Shown here piece after piece: positions 17,391 to 26,054 of a DNA stretch of 37,299 nt. The translations under genes and the position numbers were made by a program. Under the pieces are notes generated by a model. That model saw only the letters and a list, made by a program, of their open reading frames with translations. It had not been told where the DNA came from and searched no databases. The stretch is taken from assembly GCA_017450705.1 (NCBI GenBank), contig JAFSTC010000097.1, positions 1 through 37,299 of the forward strand. Reading direction: 5' to 3'. The stretch's first letter is position 1; the number at the start of each line of letters is the position of its first letter. Origin of the DNA: Lentisphaeria bacterium. Its GTDB lineage: Bacteria; Verrucomicrobiota; Lentisphaeria; Victivallales; Victivallaceae.

Positions 17391-18518
17391 CTACCTTTCC
17401 GGCCGATAGAGCAGATCGGCCCCCCGTTTGATGAGAAATTTGAATTCAAGCTGCATCAGGGCGGCGGCGAGGCGCGCCGTGTCCATGCCGGTCTGCTCGG
17501 CCAGCTCCTCCACGGAAGCGCCGGAACCCGGGATGCACTTCAATACCTCCGCCAGCACGGGATCCAGATCGGAGACGGACTCGGGGGCGTAGGGAACGGC
17601 CGCCTTGTCGCGGAAGGCCTCCTCGGGCAGCAGGCCGGGCTGGTAACTTGCGTCCAGCTGGCGGCTGATGTCCTCGAAACACTCCGTGAGGACCGCGCCG
17701 TCGCGGATGAGCTGATGACAGCCCCGGGCCAGTTCGTTGGTCGCCTGTCCGGGGACGGCGAAAACCTCGCGTCCGATCTCCAGCGCGGCCCGGGCCGTGA
17801 GCAGGGCGCCGCTCTTGACGCCCGCCTCCACGACCAGCGTCCCCGGGGTCAGCGCCGCGATGATGCGGTTGCGCCGGGGGAAGCTCGTCCGGCTCACGGG
17901 AAAATCCATGGGGAACTCGCTGACGACGGCGCCGTCGGTGCGGACGATGTCCTGAGCCAGCGGCACGTTCTCCTGCGGGTGGACGTGGAGCAGCCCCCCG
18001 CCGAGGACGGCCACGGTAACGCCGCCGCAGTCCACGATCGTCCGGTGGGCGACCGTGTCAACGCCGTAGGCCAACCCGGAGACGACGCACCAGCCCGCGG
18101 CCGCGGCATCGGCGGCGATGGCACGGGTCATGCCCTCGCCGTACCGGGACATGCGGCGGCTGCCCACGATGGCCAGCGACCGCCCCGGGAACCGGGGCAA
18201 GCGCCCCCGGACGTACAGGCACAGCGGCGGATCGTAAAGCTGACGCAATATCTCGGGATAGGCATCGTCGTACAGCGTGAGGATGCGCACTCCGGTCCTG
18301 TCGGCCAGTTCCTTCTCGGCGTCGGCCATCCGCTGCCAGTCGGCGGAAGCCAGTCCTTCGGCGACGGAAGCGCTGATACCGGGGACTCCGGCGTAATCAC
18401 GGACGCTTTTCCCCGCCGCCTGGCCGGCGCTTCCGAAATGCTTCTCCAGCGCGGTGAAGCGGACGAATCCGATGCCGGAGATCATGTTGAGCGCTATGCA
18501 GGAATCCCTGTCGGTCAT
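17391..18518 (-). CDS. dprA: DNA processing protein DprA (Smf)
   Basis: The 375-residue protein loads RecA onto incoming single-stranded DNA during natural transformation. An N-terminal helix-hairpin-helix-like region (about 1-75) precedes the Rossmann-fold core. Core signatures are AIVGSRRMSRYGEGM, CVVSGLAYGVDTVAH, VAVLGGGLLHVHPQEN, EFPMDFPVSRTSFPRRNRII and VPGQATNELARGCHQLIRDG. A C-terminal winged-helix domain (about 310-375) ends in FLIKRGADLLYR. The start is chosen at the ATG overlapping the aroB stop (ATGA). The frame stays open far upstream, but that part is antisense-like junk over aroB. All family motifs are intact. Confidence 0.96.
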   Translation of the reverse strand: MTDRDSCIALNMISGIGFVRFTALEKHFGSAGQAAGKSVRDYAGVPGISASVAEGLASADWQRMADAEKELADRTGVRILTLYDDAYPEILRQLYDPPLCLYVRGRLPRFPGRSLAIVGSRRMSRYGEGMTRAIAADAAAAGWCVVSGLAYGVDTVAHRTIVDCGGVTVAVLGGGLLHVHPQENVPLAQDIVRTDGAVVSEFPMDFPVSRTSFPRRNRIIAALTPGTLVVEAGVKSGALLTARAALEIGREVFAVPGQATNELARGCHQLIRDGAVLTECFEDISRQLDASYQPGLLPEEAFRDKAAVPYAPESVSDLDPVLAEVLKCIPGSGASVEELAEQTGMDTARLAAALMQLEFKFLIKRGADLLYRPER

Positions 18519-19585
18519 CGGATGGCCTCCCACGCGGCGAGCAGTTCCTTTTCGTCCGCGGCTTCCGGCAAATTCGAAGAGCCGATGCCGGAGCAGAGGA
18601 CCACGCGGATGGCCCCGCCGACGTTCTTTTTGTCGCCCCGCATGGCGTTCACGAGGTCGCAGGCCAGACAGCGGGGGGGCACCTTGACGGGCAGACCGAG
18701 GGCGGCGAGAAGGCGGTTCTGGCGGTCGGCGTCCTCCCGCTTCCAGACGCCCCGGAGCACGGCCAGCTCCCCCGCGGCCGCCATGCCCACGGCCACCGCC
18801 TGACCGTGGGGGAGCGTGTAGCTGCTCAGCAGTTCCACGGCGTGGCCGAAGGTGTGCCCGTAATTGAGGACGGCCCGGAGTCCGCTCTCCTTTTCGTCCC
18901 GGGAGACGACTTTTCCCTTGAGCTCGCAGCAGCGGCGGATGATCTCGGGGTACAGCTCCTCGAGATCGGGGGACGAAACCAGACGGTCTTTGTTCCTTTC
19001 GAGAAGCTCGAAAAGTTCCGGATCGAGGATCACGGCGGTCTTCACGATCTCGGCCAGACCGTTGCGCAAGTCCGCCGGGGGCAGCGTGGCCAGAAGCCGG
19101 GTGTCGGTGAAGACGCCCGCGGGCTGATGGAAGGCGCCGATGAGGTTCTTGCCCTCGGGGATGTCGGTCCCCGTCTTGCCCCCCACACCGGAATCCACGG
19201 CGGCCAGCAGGGTTGTCGGGATCTGGATGAATTCGATGCCCCGCATGTAGACCGCGGCGGCGAAGCCAGCGAGGTCGCCCGTGACGCCGCCGCCCGCGGC
19301 CGCGAACCGGCATTTCCGGTCGAACTTGAGCCGCGCCGCGAACCGGCAGATATCCACCGCGGTCTCGGGTCTTTTGGAAGCCTCCCCGGCAGGGAAGGTG
19401 AAGACCTCCTCCGGTTTTCCGCCGAGGGACGCGAGGATCCGGGCGCCGTGCAGCGCCTTCACCGTGGAATCCATGACAAGAAGCGTGCGTTTGCCGTCCC
19501 CCTCCGGCAGTTCCGACAGGGCGCCGGAACCGATGGTGATGTCGTAGGATCTCTCGCCGAGTTCGACTCTGACTTTCCGCATCAT
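18515..19585 (-). CDS. aroB: 3-dehydroquinate synthase
   Basis: The 356-residue enzyme converts DAHP to 3-dehydroquinate, step two of the shikimate pathway, using NAD and a divalent metal. Signatures visible are AAGGGVTGDLAGFAAAVYMR, QIPTTLLAAVDSGVGGKTG, NLIGAFHQPAGVFTDTRLL, the metal-ligand region NGLAEIVKTAVI, and GHTFGHAVE with LPHGQAVAVGM. Two ATGs are adjacent; the first overlaps the upstream stop (ATGA) and follows GAGGAAGGGAAG, so it is preferred. It is translationally coupled to genes on both sides. The organism therefore makes chorismate or at least part of the pathway. Confidence 0.96.
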   Translation of the reverse strand: MMRKVRVELGERSYDITIGSGALSELPEGDGKRTLLVMDSTVKALHGARILASLGGKPEEVFTFPAGEASKRPETAVDICRFAARLKFDRKCRFAAAGGGVTGDLAGFAAAVYMRGIEFIQIPTTLLAAVDSGVGGKTGTDIPEGKNLIGAFHQPAGVFTDTRLLATLPPADLRNGLAEIVKTAVILDPELFELLERNKDRLVSSPDLEELYPEIIRRCCELKGKVVSRDEKESGLRAVLNYGHTFGHAVELLSSYTLPHGQAVAVGMAAAGELAVLRGVWKREDADRQNRLLAALGLPVKVPPRCLACDLVNAMRGDKKNVGGAIRVVLCSGIGSSNLPEAADEKELLAAWEAIR

Positions 19586-20481
19586 TCTTCCCTTCCTCTC
19601 GTCTCTCTTGAAATGGGCATTGCGCCGTCGTCCGCATATGTCACCGACAGGACGGGCGTCCACGCGCCGCCGTCGAAAAAAAGCAGTCCGCCGCCGTCGT
19701 CCAGGGCGAAGCGCCCCCGGGCAAAGTCCTCGGCGGCCCGGGAAAAGATCACATGGTCGCCCAGAAGCTTCATCCGCCGGATGTGGCTTTCGGCCAGACG
19801 CCGCAGCCGGTCGGAGGAACTTCCCCCCTGCCGGGAGGCCCGGAGTTCCGACAGCGTCTCCGGGGTGTCCGGCGCGATCTCGACGGGGATCTTGCGCGAG
19901 ACCCCGATCACGGGACCGGAATCCATGTCGCTTTTGCCGTCCCCCGCGTAGGGCTGGGCCAGGATCACGCTGCTGCGCAGGTATGTCATGCCGCCGCAGA
20001 GGGCGTCCTCCACAGGTTTGTAATGCAGTCCGGCAAAAGGCCGGGAACCGTCGGGAGCCGTCACCGTCAGGTCCCCCGGATGGACGTTGAGGCAGGGAAA
20101 TTTCTCCGTGAGGCTCGTCATGGGCATGAAGCCCGCGAAGAGCACGAGTTCGATGCCGTACCGGTCGAGCTCCCGGCCGAGCCCGTCGCTCCACGCGCGG
20201 CGCAGTTCACGCCTGCGGGGCGTGTCCAGGCGGATGCTCTCCTCGCCGGAAGAGGCGTAAAAGGCCCGGATATCCGACAGCAGAAGCGGCAGTTCCGCCG
20301 CATGGGCGATCTCCCGCGCCCGGCTCAGGGGCGTGTCGGTCACGACGAGCTCCGGCGAAAAGGCCCGTTTCCCGGACCGGCAGTACCGGAGGATCGCCTC
20401 GGCGTTGCTCCCCTCGCCGCTCAGAAGGATCGCCGTCCGCGCCGGAGCAAGATCCGTATGTCTGCAGAAAAGTTCTCTCAT
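19582..20481 (-). CDS. PurN-like formyltransferase-fold protein
   Basis: With this start the protein has 299 residues. The folate-type formyltransferase fold begins with TAILLSGEGSNAEAIL, like the GxGSN loop of phosphoribosylglycinamide formyltransferase. The catalytic triad is kept: Asn132 and His134 in LNVHPGDL, and Asp187 in DMDSGPVIG. It is roughly 90 residues longer than typical PurN, with an insertion around residues 70-100 and a C-terminal extension. An upstream ATG (20517) is possible, but it sits inside a TTATAT element and a GGGGAC/GTCCCC hairpin. It is the first gene of the operon with aroB and dprA. Formyl-glycinamide ribotide synthesis or a related sugar-amine formylation are both possible. 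Confidence 0.8.
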   Translation of the reverse strand: MRELFCRHTDLAPARTAILLSGEGSNAEAILRYCRSGKRAFSPELVVTDTPLSRAREIAHAAELPLLLSDIRAFYASSGEESIRLDTPRRRELRRAWSDGLGRELDRYGIELVLFAGFMPMTSLTEKFPCLNVHPGDLTVTAPDGSRPFAGLHYKPVEDALCGGMTYLRSSVILAQPYAGDGKSDMDSGPVIGVSRKIPVEIAPDTPETLSELRASRQGGSSSDRLRRLAESHIRRMKLLGDHVIFSRAAEDFARGRFALDDGGGLLFFDGGAWTPVLSVTYADDGAMPISRETRGREE

Positions 20482-20638
20482 TTTTCCCGTCGGGGACCCC
20501 TGTTTTATGTCCCCCATATAACATGCCCCGCATTCGGGACTTTTTCAAGTGGGGAGAGGGGTCTTCCCGGCGGCGGGATCCCCGCCGCGGGGCAAGGATG
20601 AGGTAAGGGCAGGAATCCCGGCGGGGTCCTTCGCCATT

Positions 20639-22270
20639 TCACAGCCGTTCCGCGGGGCGCCGCACCTTGCAGATCTGGACTTTGGAGGAAAGTTTCTGGG
20701 GGATCACCTCGAGAAGATCCGCACAATCCGCCAGGACTTCCGGCCCGTCGCCGCCGCACACCAGCACGTAGTCCGGCTTGAGCGTCGGGACGTTTTCCAG
20801 CGGATCGACGACGAAGGAGCACAGCCGGGAGGGAACGCCCTCCAGCAGTATCCCCCGCATGCCGCCGGGGGTGCTCCGGCAGAGGGGAACCGTCGAAACG
20901 ATCTCGCTGCCGCCGCAATGGAACCCCCAGCCGTAGTTCTCCCCGATGATGAGATAGACCGGGTGCTTCGTGCCGGACCGGGGGGCGATTTTTCTGCTCT
21001 CCTCACGCATCATTTTCCCCACGGTGCGGTAATATTTGTGATCGCCGGTCAGGGCGTTTTTCATTCCGGAGAACGCAAGTCCCGCCAGCGTGACGCAGAT
21101 GGCGAGCGGCAGAAGGCGCACGACCCGTTCCCGGAATTTTTCCGGAAGGAGGGAAAGTCCCTCCCAGACTCCCGAGAAGCCCTTGAGCGTGAAGGGCATC
21201 AGCAGGAACGTGTTTATGTAGAAATAACGGCCGGCATTGGACCGCATCAGCATGTAGGCGAGCGCATTCGCCAGAAGAAAAATGCAGAAAACCGTATGGA
21301 AATACCGCCACTCCCTCCGGCGGATCACCAGAATCAGCCCGATGACGGTGAAAACCGCGTACAGCCTGTAGTTGCCGGAGAAGAGACTGTCCCAGTACCT
21401 CCGGTTCCATCGGCCGTCGGCCACGTAGCTGTAGTGAAACTTCAAATCGCTGGAGTAATCGATGAGAGGATCCGCTTTTTTCCGCTCCGCCTTCTCGGGG
21501 AAGATGTGGGCCAGCGCCCCCTTGATCGCCCAGGTCTGCCGCGTGTCGAGCGCGCAGAAACCGGTCTCCCTGTGGATCTGGATCAGACGCGGGAGCAGCA
21601 GAACGCCCATCACGACGAGGGGCAGCACCACCGTTCCCGTGATTTTGCACAGCTGCCGCACGCCTTTCTTCCAGTCGGCTCCGCGTCCCTGTTCCAGGAA
21701 AAACCAAACGGAAAAAAGTCCGACGAAAACGATCCCTTCGGAACGGACGAGCGCGAACAGCGCGTAAAACAGACCGAGAAGGACGAGCTTGAACACGTTC
21801 GGCTTTTCCCGGTACATCAGGATCATCATCCAGCAGAGGAAGAAGAAGAACCAGCGGGCGCTGTCTGTCAGCGGAGCGAACGAGGTGCGGAACACGGGCG
21901 GGGTGATGAAAAAGAGCACGCTGCCCCAGGCCGCCAGACGCCTGTCCATGTAAAACGACAGGACCTTGTACGCCGGAAAAAGCATGCCGAGCGCACAGAG
22001 GGAACTCACCAGCGACAGGCATTGATTCGCATCCAGCCCCAGCGGACGGAACAGGGAAGCCGCGAGAAAAAGCACCGGGACGAAGGTCAGATTGAATGCC
22101 GTCGTCCAGTTTTTGAGCCACACGGCATTCACCGCCGCCATATAATTGACGGAATCCCGGTAGAACACGGGGAAGAACTGAACGACTATCAGCATGACGA
22201 CCCCGATCAGAGCCGCCGCGCCGAGGACCCGCCGGGGAGAGGTGATGAAATCAAGGAATTTTCTGTTCAT
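20639..22270 (-). CDS. Polytopic GT39/ArnT-like glycosyltransferase (GT-C)
   Basis: This 543-residue protein has about ten or more transmembrane helices in the first 400 residues and a soluble C-terminal part. The first external loop contains FYRDSVNY, matching the acidic catalytic loop of GT-C enzymes (GT39/GT83). Such enzymes use polyprenyl-phosphate sugars to decorate lipid A, LPS or proteins on the periplasmic side. Its start lies inside the 3' end of the upstream GT2 gene (20-base overlap), so both are made together. The pair looks like a donor-synthase and transferase. The acceptor is unknown. Confidence 0.8.
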   Translation of the reverse strand: MNRKFLDFITSPRRVLGAAALIGVVMLIVVQFFPVFYRDSVNYMAAVNAVWLKNWTTAFNLTFVPVLFLAASLFRPLGLDANQCLSLVSSLCALGMLFPAYKVLSFYMDRRLAAWGSVLFFITPPVFRTSFAPLTDSARWFFFFLCWMMILMYREKPNVFKLVLLGLFYALFALVRSEGIVFVGLFSVWFFLEQGRGADWKKGVRQLCKITGTVVLPLVVMGVLLLPRLIQIHRETGFCALDTRQTWAIKGALAHIFPEKAERKKADPLIDYSSDLKFHYSYVADGRWNRRYWDSLFSGNYRLYAVFTVIGLILVIRRREWRYFHTVFCIFLLANALAYMLMRSNAGRYFYINTFLLMPFTLKGFSGVWEGLSLLPEKFRERVVRLLPLAICVTLAGLAFSGMKNALTGDHKYYRTVGKMMREESRKIAPRSGTKHPVYLIIGENYGWGFHCGGSEIVSTVPLCRSTPGGMRGILLEGVPSRLCSFVVDPLENVPTLKPDYVLVCGGDGPEVLADCADLLEVIPQKLSSKVQICKVRRPAERL

Positions 22271-23231
22271 CCTGTTGCTCCTGAAGAAGGTTTCTGGCTC
22301 TTACGGAATACTGGATCTCTTCCAGAAGCATGCGGTTGACCGAAAGCAGATCCGCAATGAATGCAACGATGCACGAGAAAAACCCCGCAAGAAGAAACAG
22401 CGAGGCGAGGATCAGGGACTGCACCATGCCCTGCCCCGCGCCCTGGAGGAAAAACCAGAGGAAGCGGCACCCCAGAAGCACGCCGACGGAGAAACTCCCG
22501 AGGCCGCAGATCATGAAGAAACGGAACGGCCGGTAGATCACGGCGATCCGGATCATGGTGAAAACGGACCGCTGGACGTACCGGGGGATGCTCTTCACCA
22601 GCCGGCTGGGACGGAGATCCTTGTTGACGCGGATCGGCACGCACCGGATCTTCATGTTTTTCGAACCGGCCTGGATGATCGTCTCCAGCGTGTAGGTGTA
22701 ATCGCTGAAGACGTTGATCCGCATGGCGGCGTCCCGGGAAAGCGCGCGGAAACCGCTGGGCGCGTCCTCGACGTCCGTGCCGGAAAACTTCCGGACCATC
22801 AGCGAACCGAATTTCTGAAGCAGTTTCTTGACGGGTGAAAAATGTCTTATTTCCGAGATCGGACGGGTCCCGATCACGTATTCCGCCTCGCCGGAGAGGA
22901 TCGGCGCCGTCAGCTTCGGGATATCCGCCGCGCAGTACTGGTTGTCCGCATCGGTGTTGACGATCACGTCGGCACCGGCCGCCAGCGCGGCCCGCAGACC
23001 GGTCATGAACGCCCGGGCCAGCCCCATGTTGGTACAGTGGCGGACGACGTGTTCCACCCCGCACTGCCGGGCCGTTTCCGCCGTGCCGTCCGTCGAGCCG
23101 TCGTCGATCACCAGAAACTCCACGACGTCGAACCCCTCGACCTCGCGGGGAAGCTCCTTCAGCGCAAGAGCCAGCGTTTCGGCCTCGTTCAGGCACGGTA
23201 TCTGTATGATGAGTTTGCGTCCTTTTGTCAT
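22251..23231 (-). CDS. GT2 polyprenyl-phosphate glycosyltransferase with C-terminal membrane helices
   Basis: The protein has 326 residues from the ATG that follows AGGAAAGGG; a longer frame upstream lies over the promoter. The N-terminal GT-A domain has IPCLNEAETL, LVIDDGSTDGT and the DXD motif in VNTDADNQY (about residue 93), then PSGFRALSRDAA. Two C-terminal hydrophobic segments follow (FFMICGLGSFSVGVLLG and SLILASLFLLAGFFSCIVAF). This is the DPM/GtrB/ArnC pattern: it attaches a sugar from a nucleotide donor to undecaprenyl phosphate. The downstream GT39-like protein would use the product. No GtrA-type flippase is visible here. Confidence 0.9.
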   Translation of the reverse strand: MTKGRKLIIQIPCLNEAETLALALKELPREVEGFDVVEFLVIDDGSTDGTAETARQCGVEHVVRHCTNMGLARAFMTGLRAALAAGADVIVNTDADNQYCAADIPKLTAPILSGEAEYVIGTRPISEIRHFSPVKKLLQKFGSLMVRKFSGTDVEDAPSGFRALSRDAAMRINVFSDYTYTLETIIQAGSKNMKIRCVPIRVNKDLRPSRLVKSIPRYVQRSVFTMIRIAVIYRPFRFFMICGLGSFSVGVLLGCRFLWFFLQGAGQGMVQSLILASLFLLAGFFSCIVAFIADLLSVNRMLLEEIQYSVRARNLLQEQQDEQKIP

Positions 23232-23256
23232 GCGGCGGACTCCCTTTCCTGCGGTA

Positions 23257-23285
23257 AATATAGTACCGATATCGCGCAAATTCAA
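23257..23285 (-). promoter_or_regulatory. Sigma70-type promoter for the GT2-GT39 operon
   Basis: On the minus strand TTGAAT (23285-23280), a 17-bp spacer and TATATT (23262-23257) lie about 26 bases upstream of the start at 23231. This also supports the shorter start of the GT2 gene. Confidence 0.7.
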
Positions 23286-23370
23286 GCTCCCTCCGGCGAT
23301 AAACCCTCCCCCCCACGCGGGCGGAGACGCCGCGGAAATCCCGGAGGGCCGCCCGGGAGACGGGAAAGTC

Positions 23371-24591
23371 CTATTTTCCCGCTTCCGGGAGGGCCAGGGG
23401 CGTGTAACCCGTCTTTTCGATCATTTCGCAGCCCGCCGGGGAGCGGAGGAAGTCGACGATCTTCCGGACATTTTCGTCCCGGGGCTTCACCGTGACGACG
23501 CAGCAGTCGGTGATGAAGGGATAACGGCCGCTGCGGATGTTCTCCCGCGTCGGCGCAACGCCGTCCAGCGCCAGCAGCCGGATGTCGTCGTTCCGGAACA
23601 TTTCGCTGGCGAAAAAGCGGAAACTGAAGCCCAGCGCCCCGACGTGGTTCCGGTAGTCGGCCACGTCGTTGATGATGCCCCCCATGCCGCCCAGCCGGTC
23701 CTCTTTGATGGGCGGCATAAGGGGCGTCGCCCCCATGATGCGCTGGAGCATCGTCTGACTGCCGCTGCCCCGGTTACGCTGGAAGGGCCGGATGGGCCCC
23801 GAACCGGAGCCCGTCTCCTCCCAGCGGGTGATCCGGCCGGAATAGATGCCGCGGATCTGATCGCAGGTGAGCCCCGTCACGGGGTTGCGGCGGTTGACGA
23901 AAAAGACGAAGGCCTCCCGCGCGAAGGGGGTGATCTCGAATTTCAGCTCCAGCTCCTCCGCCGCCTTTTTCTGCTGTTCCGAGGGGGGAAGGCCGAAGAT
24001 GAGATCGACTTCCCCCCTCAACAATCTGTCGTAGATCACATCCGACCCCGAGGCGTCAATGCCGGTGCGGTCGAAGTCCTGCTCCGAATACAGCGCCTGG
24101 ACCGTCCCCGCGCAGAGGGGATAGAGCGCGAAGGCCGCGCTCATGTTCGGCGCCGTCCCGGCCATGCGGAACGCGGGGTCGGCCGCGACCCTGACGACGC
24201 GGCTCTGCGGCGCAAAGGGGCGGTAGGCGTACCAGTCGATCCGGTCCCGGATCTGCCGGTAACGGGTCACGGTGAAATAGCGGTGCGCCTCCATCCCGCC
24301 GAAGACCGCGGCGCAGAAAAGAGCGGCGGCGCCGCTTGTTGCGAGGCACAGTTTCCAGCCGAAGAGCGCGGCGAGAACGAAAAACTCCACCGAGATCATT
24401 CCCGCCAGCCAGAGCAGGCTGTGGACGCCGGGGGAGAGCGAGCCGAACATGATGCCGACGTATCCGCCCAGACAGACGAGGACGATGAGCGCCGTGGCGG
24501 GCACGGCGAGGAGGATGCGCCACCAGAGCCGCCGGGGGCGGCGGGGCGGAGCATTCTCCGCGGGGAGAGTTTTTCCGTCCGGGTCCGTCAT
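23371..24591 (-). CDS. Membrane-anchored PstS-like phosphate-binding-fold protein
   Basis: The protein has 406 residues. Three hydrophobic helices occupy about residues 22-105 (ILLAVPATALIVLVCLGGYV, LLWLAGMISVEFFVLAALFG, LATSGAAALFCAAVFGG). The external part from about residue 140 is a PBP type II domain like PstS. It contains GSDVIYDRLLRGEVDLIFGL, EAFVFFVNRRNPVTGLTCDQ, IRGIYSGRITRWEETGSG and RNRGSGSQTMLQRIMG, the usual PstS ligand-loop region. PstS is normally a lipoprotein or free periplasmic protein; here it has its own three-helix anchor and no PstCAB neighbours. The start is supported by AAAGGAG. It is the third gene after fucU and the purine permease. Ligand unknown. Confidence 0.8.
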   Translation of the reverse strand: MTDPDGKTLPAENAPPRRPRRLWWRILLAVPATALIVLVCLGGYVGIMFGSLSPGVHSLLWLAGMISVEFFVLAALFGWKLCLATSGAAALFCAAVFGGMEAHRYFTVTRYRQIRDRIDWYAYRPFAPQSRVVRVAADPAFRMAGTAPNMSAAFALYPLCAGTVQALYSEQDFDRTGIDASGSDVIYDRLLRGEVDLIFGLPPSEQQKKAAEELELKFEITPFAREAFVFFVNRRNPVTGLTCDQIRGIYSGRITRWEETGSGSGPIRPFQRNRGSGSQTMLQRIMGATPLMPPIKEDRLGGMGGIINDVADYRNHVGALGFSFRFFASEMFRNDDIRLLALDGVAPTRENIRSGRYPFITDCCVVTVKPRDENVRKIVDFLRSPAGCEMIEKTGYTPLALPEAGK

Positions 24592-24616
24592 GGCGCTTCT
24601 CCTTTCCGCAAGATTG

Positions 24617-26011
24617 TTACAGGAACGCGTATTTGAGGATGAAGAGGATCGAGAGAACGGCGATGAAGCCGTTGACGCGGTCCCGCCGGCCGCAGAGCAG
24701 ATTGACCGCCGTCCAGAGGATGAAGCCGATGAAAATGCCGTCGGCGATGTTGTACGAGAAGGGCATGAAGACGATGACCGCCAGACAGGGCAGCGCTTCG
24801 GTCAGGTCGGCGAAATTTATCCGGCCGATCTGCGACACCATGCTGAGGCCCACCATGATCAGCGCCGGAGCGACGGCGAAGGCCGGGACCGCCGCGAAGA
24901 CCGGGGCGAAGAAGACAGAGAGGAGAAAGAGCCCGGCGCAGGTCCAGGCGGTGAACCGGGTCCGGCCGCCCGCCAGAACGCCCGTGGCGGATTCGATGTA
25001 GGTGGTCGTGGTGGTGGCGCCCATGACCGCCCCCGCCGTGGTTGCCAGCGCATCGGCCAGCAGAGCCTGACGGACCAGGGGCAGACGGCCCTTTTCGTCC
25101 AGCATGCCCGAGGAGGAGGCGATGCCCGCTAAAGTCCCGATGGTGTTGAAGAGGTCGTCGAAAAGCAGCGTGAAGATCACCACGAGGAAGTTGATGGAAA
25201 ACAGGAGCCCCATTCCCGAGAGGGCGCTTTCCCCGGAGGACCACTTGCTCACGTCGAAGCACTGCCCGAAGAGGTAGCCGAACTCCCGGAAGGCCTGCCC
25301 GCAGGCGTCGAAATTCAGCGCGGGATACAGCGAAAAGAGCCCGGCGGCGGGATCGACCCGGTAGATCCCCGCCAGCTGGCAGAGCATCCCCAAGCCCCAG
25401 GTGATCAGGATCCCCAGCAGCAGGGCGCCCGTGATCCTTTTGCTGCAGAGCCAGACGAGGATCACCGTGCCCGCCAGCGCCAGAAGCGCGCACAGCCCGG
25501 AGGAGGCAAAGTCCTTCCGGAACTGCACCAGCGTCGTCAGGCAGGGCCCCGCCGTGATGAGCCTCGCGCCCTGAAGCGCGATGAAGATGATGAAAAATCC
25601 GATGCCCACGCCGATGGCGATTTTGAGCGGTTCGGGAATGATGTTGAAGAGCTTCTCCCGCACCGGGGTGAGCGTAAGCAGGATGAAGATCACCCCCTCG
25701 ACAAAAACCGCCATCATGGCGAACTGCCACGAGATCTTCATGGCCGTCACCACGGAATAGGCGAAAAAGGGCACGATCCCCACCCCCGGCGCCAGGGCGA
25801 AGGGGTACTTCGCCAGCGCCCCCATGAGGAACGTTCCCAGCGCGGCCGACAGCGCCGCCGCGATCATCGCCCCGCCCGCGGGGAGACCTATTTTGCTCAT
25901 GACCCCGGGATACAAAATCAAGATGTAGGCCATGGAGAGGAACGTGGTCGCCCCGGCCAGCAGTTCCGTTTTGAGCCGGGGTCTTTCTTCGGGCGCTTCT
26001 TTTTCGGGCAT
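24617..26011 (-). CDS. AzgA/GhxP-type NCS2 purine permease
   Basis: This 464-residue protein with about 12 to 14 transmembrane helices is of the AzgA branch of NCS2, which imports hypoxanthine, guanine or adenine by proton symport. Signatures include TTFLSMAYILILYPGVMSK, AKYPFALAPGVGIVPFFAYS and the segment ATTAGAVMGATTTTTYIESA followed by TGV and GRTRFTAW. Length and order match the family. It lies 43 bases downstream of fucU and 25 upstream of the PstS-like gene in one operon. Substrate preference among purines cannot be read off. Confidence 0.92.
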   Translation of the reverse strand: MPEKEAPEERPRLKTELLAGATTFLSMAYILILYPGVMSKIGLPAGGAMIAAALSAALGTFLMGALAKYPFALAPGVGIVPFFAYSVVTAMKISWQFAMMAVFVEGVIFILLTLTPVREKLFNIIPEPLKIAIGVGIGFFIIFIALQGARLITAGPCLTTLVQFRKDFASSGLCALLALAGTVILVWLCSKRITGALLLGILITWGLGMLCQLAGIYRVDPAAGLFSLYPALNFDACGQAFREFGYLFGQCFDVSKWSSGESALSGMGLLFSINFLVVIFTLLFDDLFNTIGTLAGIASSSGMLDEKGRLPLVRQALLADALATTAGAVMGATTTTTYIESATGVLAGGRTRFTAWTCAGLFLLSVFFAPVFAAVPAFAVAPALIMVGLSMVSQIGRINFADLTEALPCLAVIVFMPFSYNIADGIFIGFILWTAVNLLCGRRDRVNGFIAVLSILFILKYAFL

Positions 26012-26054
26012 TTTCCGGGATCTTTCCTTTTATCCGCAGCGGACGTTTCCCGGG

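Noticed and set aside
18519-19637. In-frame upstream extension of dprA to 748 codons (a possible fusion protein)
   Set aside because: The extension lies antisense-free but out of frame over aroB, is Arg/Gly/Pro-rich nonsense, and dprA has a proper ATGA-coupled start at 18518.
19582-20481. Methionyl-tRNA formyltransferase (Fmt)
   Set aside because: Length is similar to Fmt, but the Fmt-typical SLLPxxRGAAP segment after the catalytic Asn-x-His is absent and the loop reads HPGDL, closer to PurN.
20549-22339. Plus-strand open frame of 596 codons opposite the GT39-like gene
   Set aside because: Highly charged mirror of a membrane protein, without ribosome binding site or homology signal.
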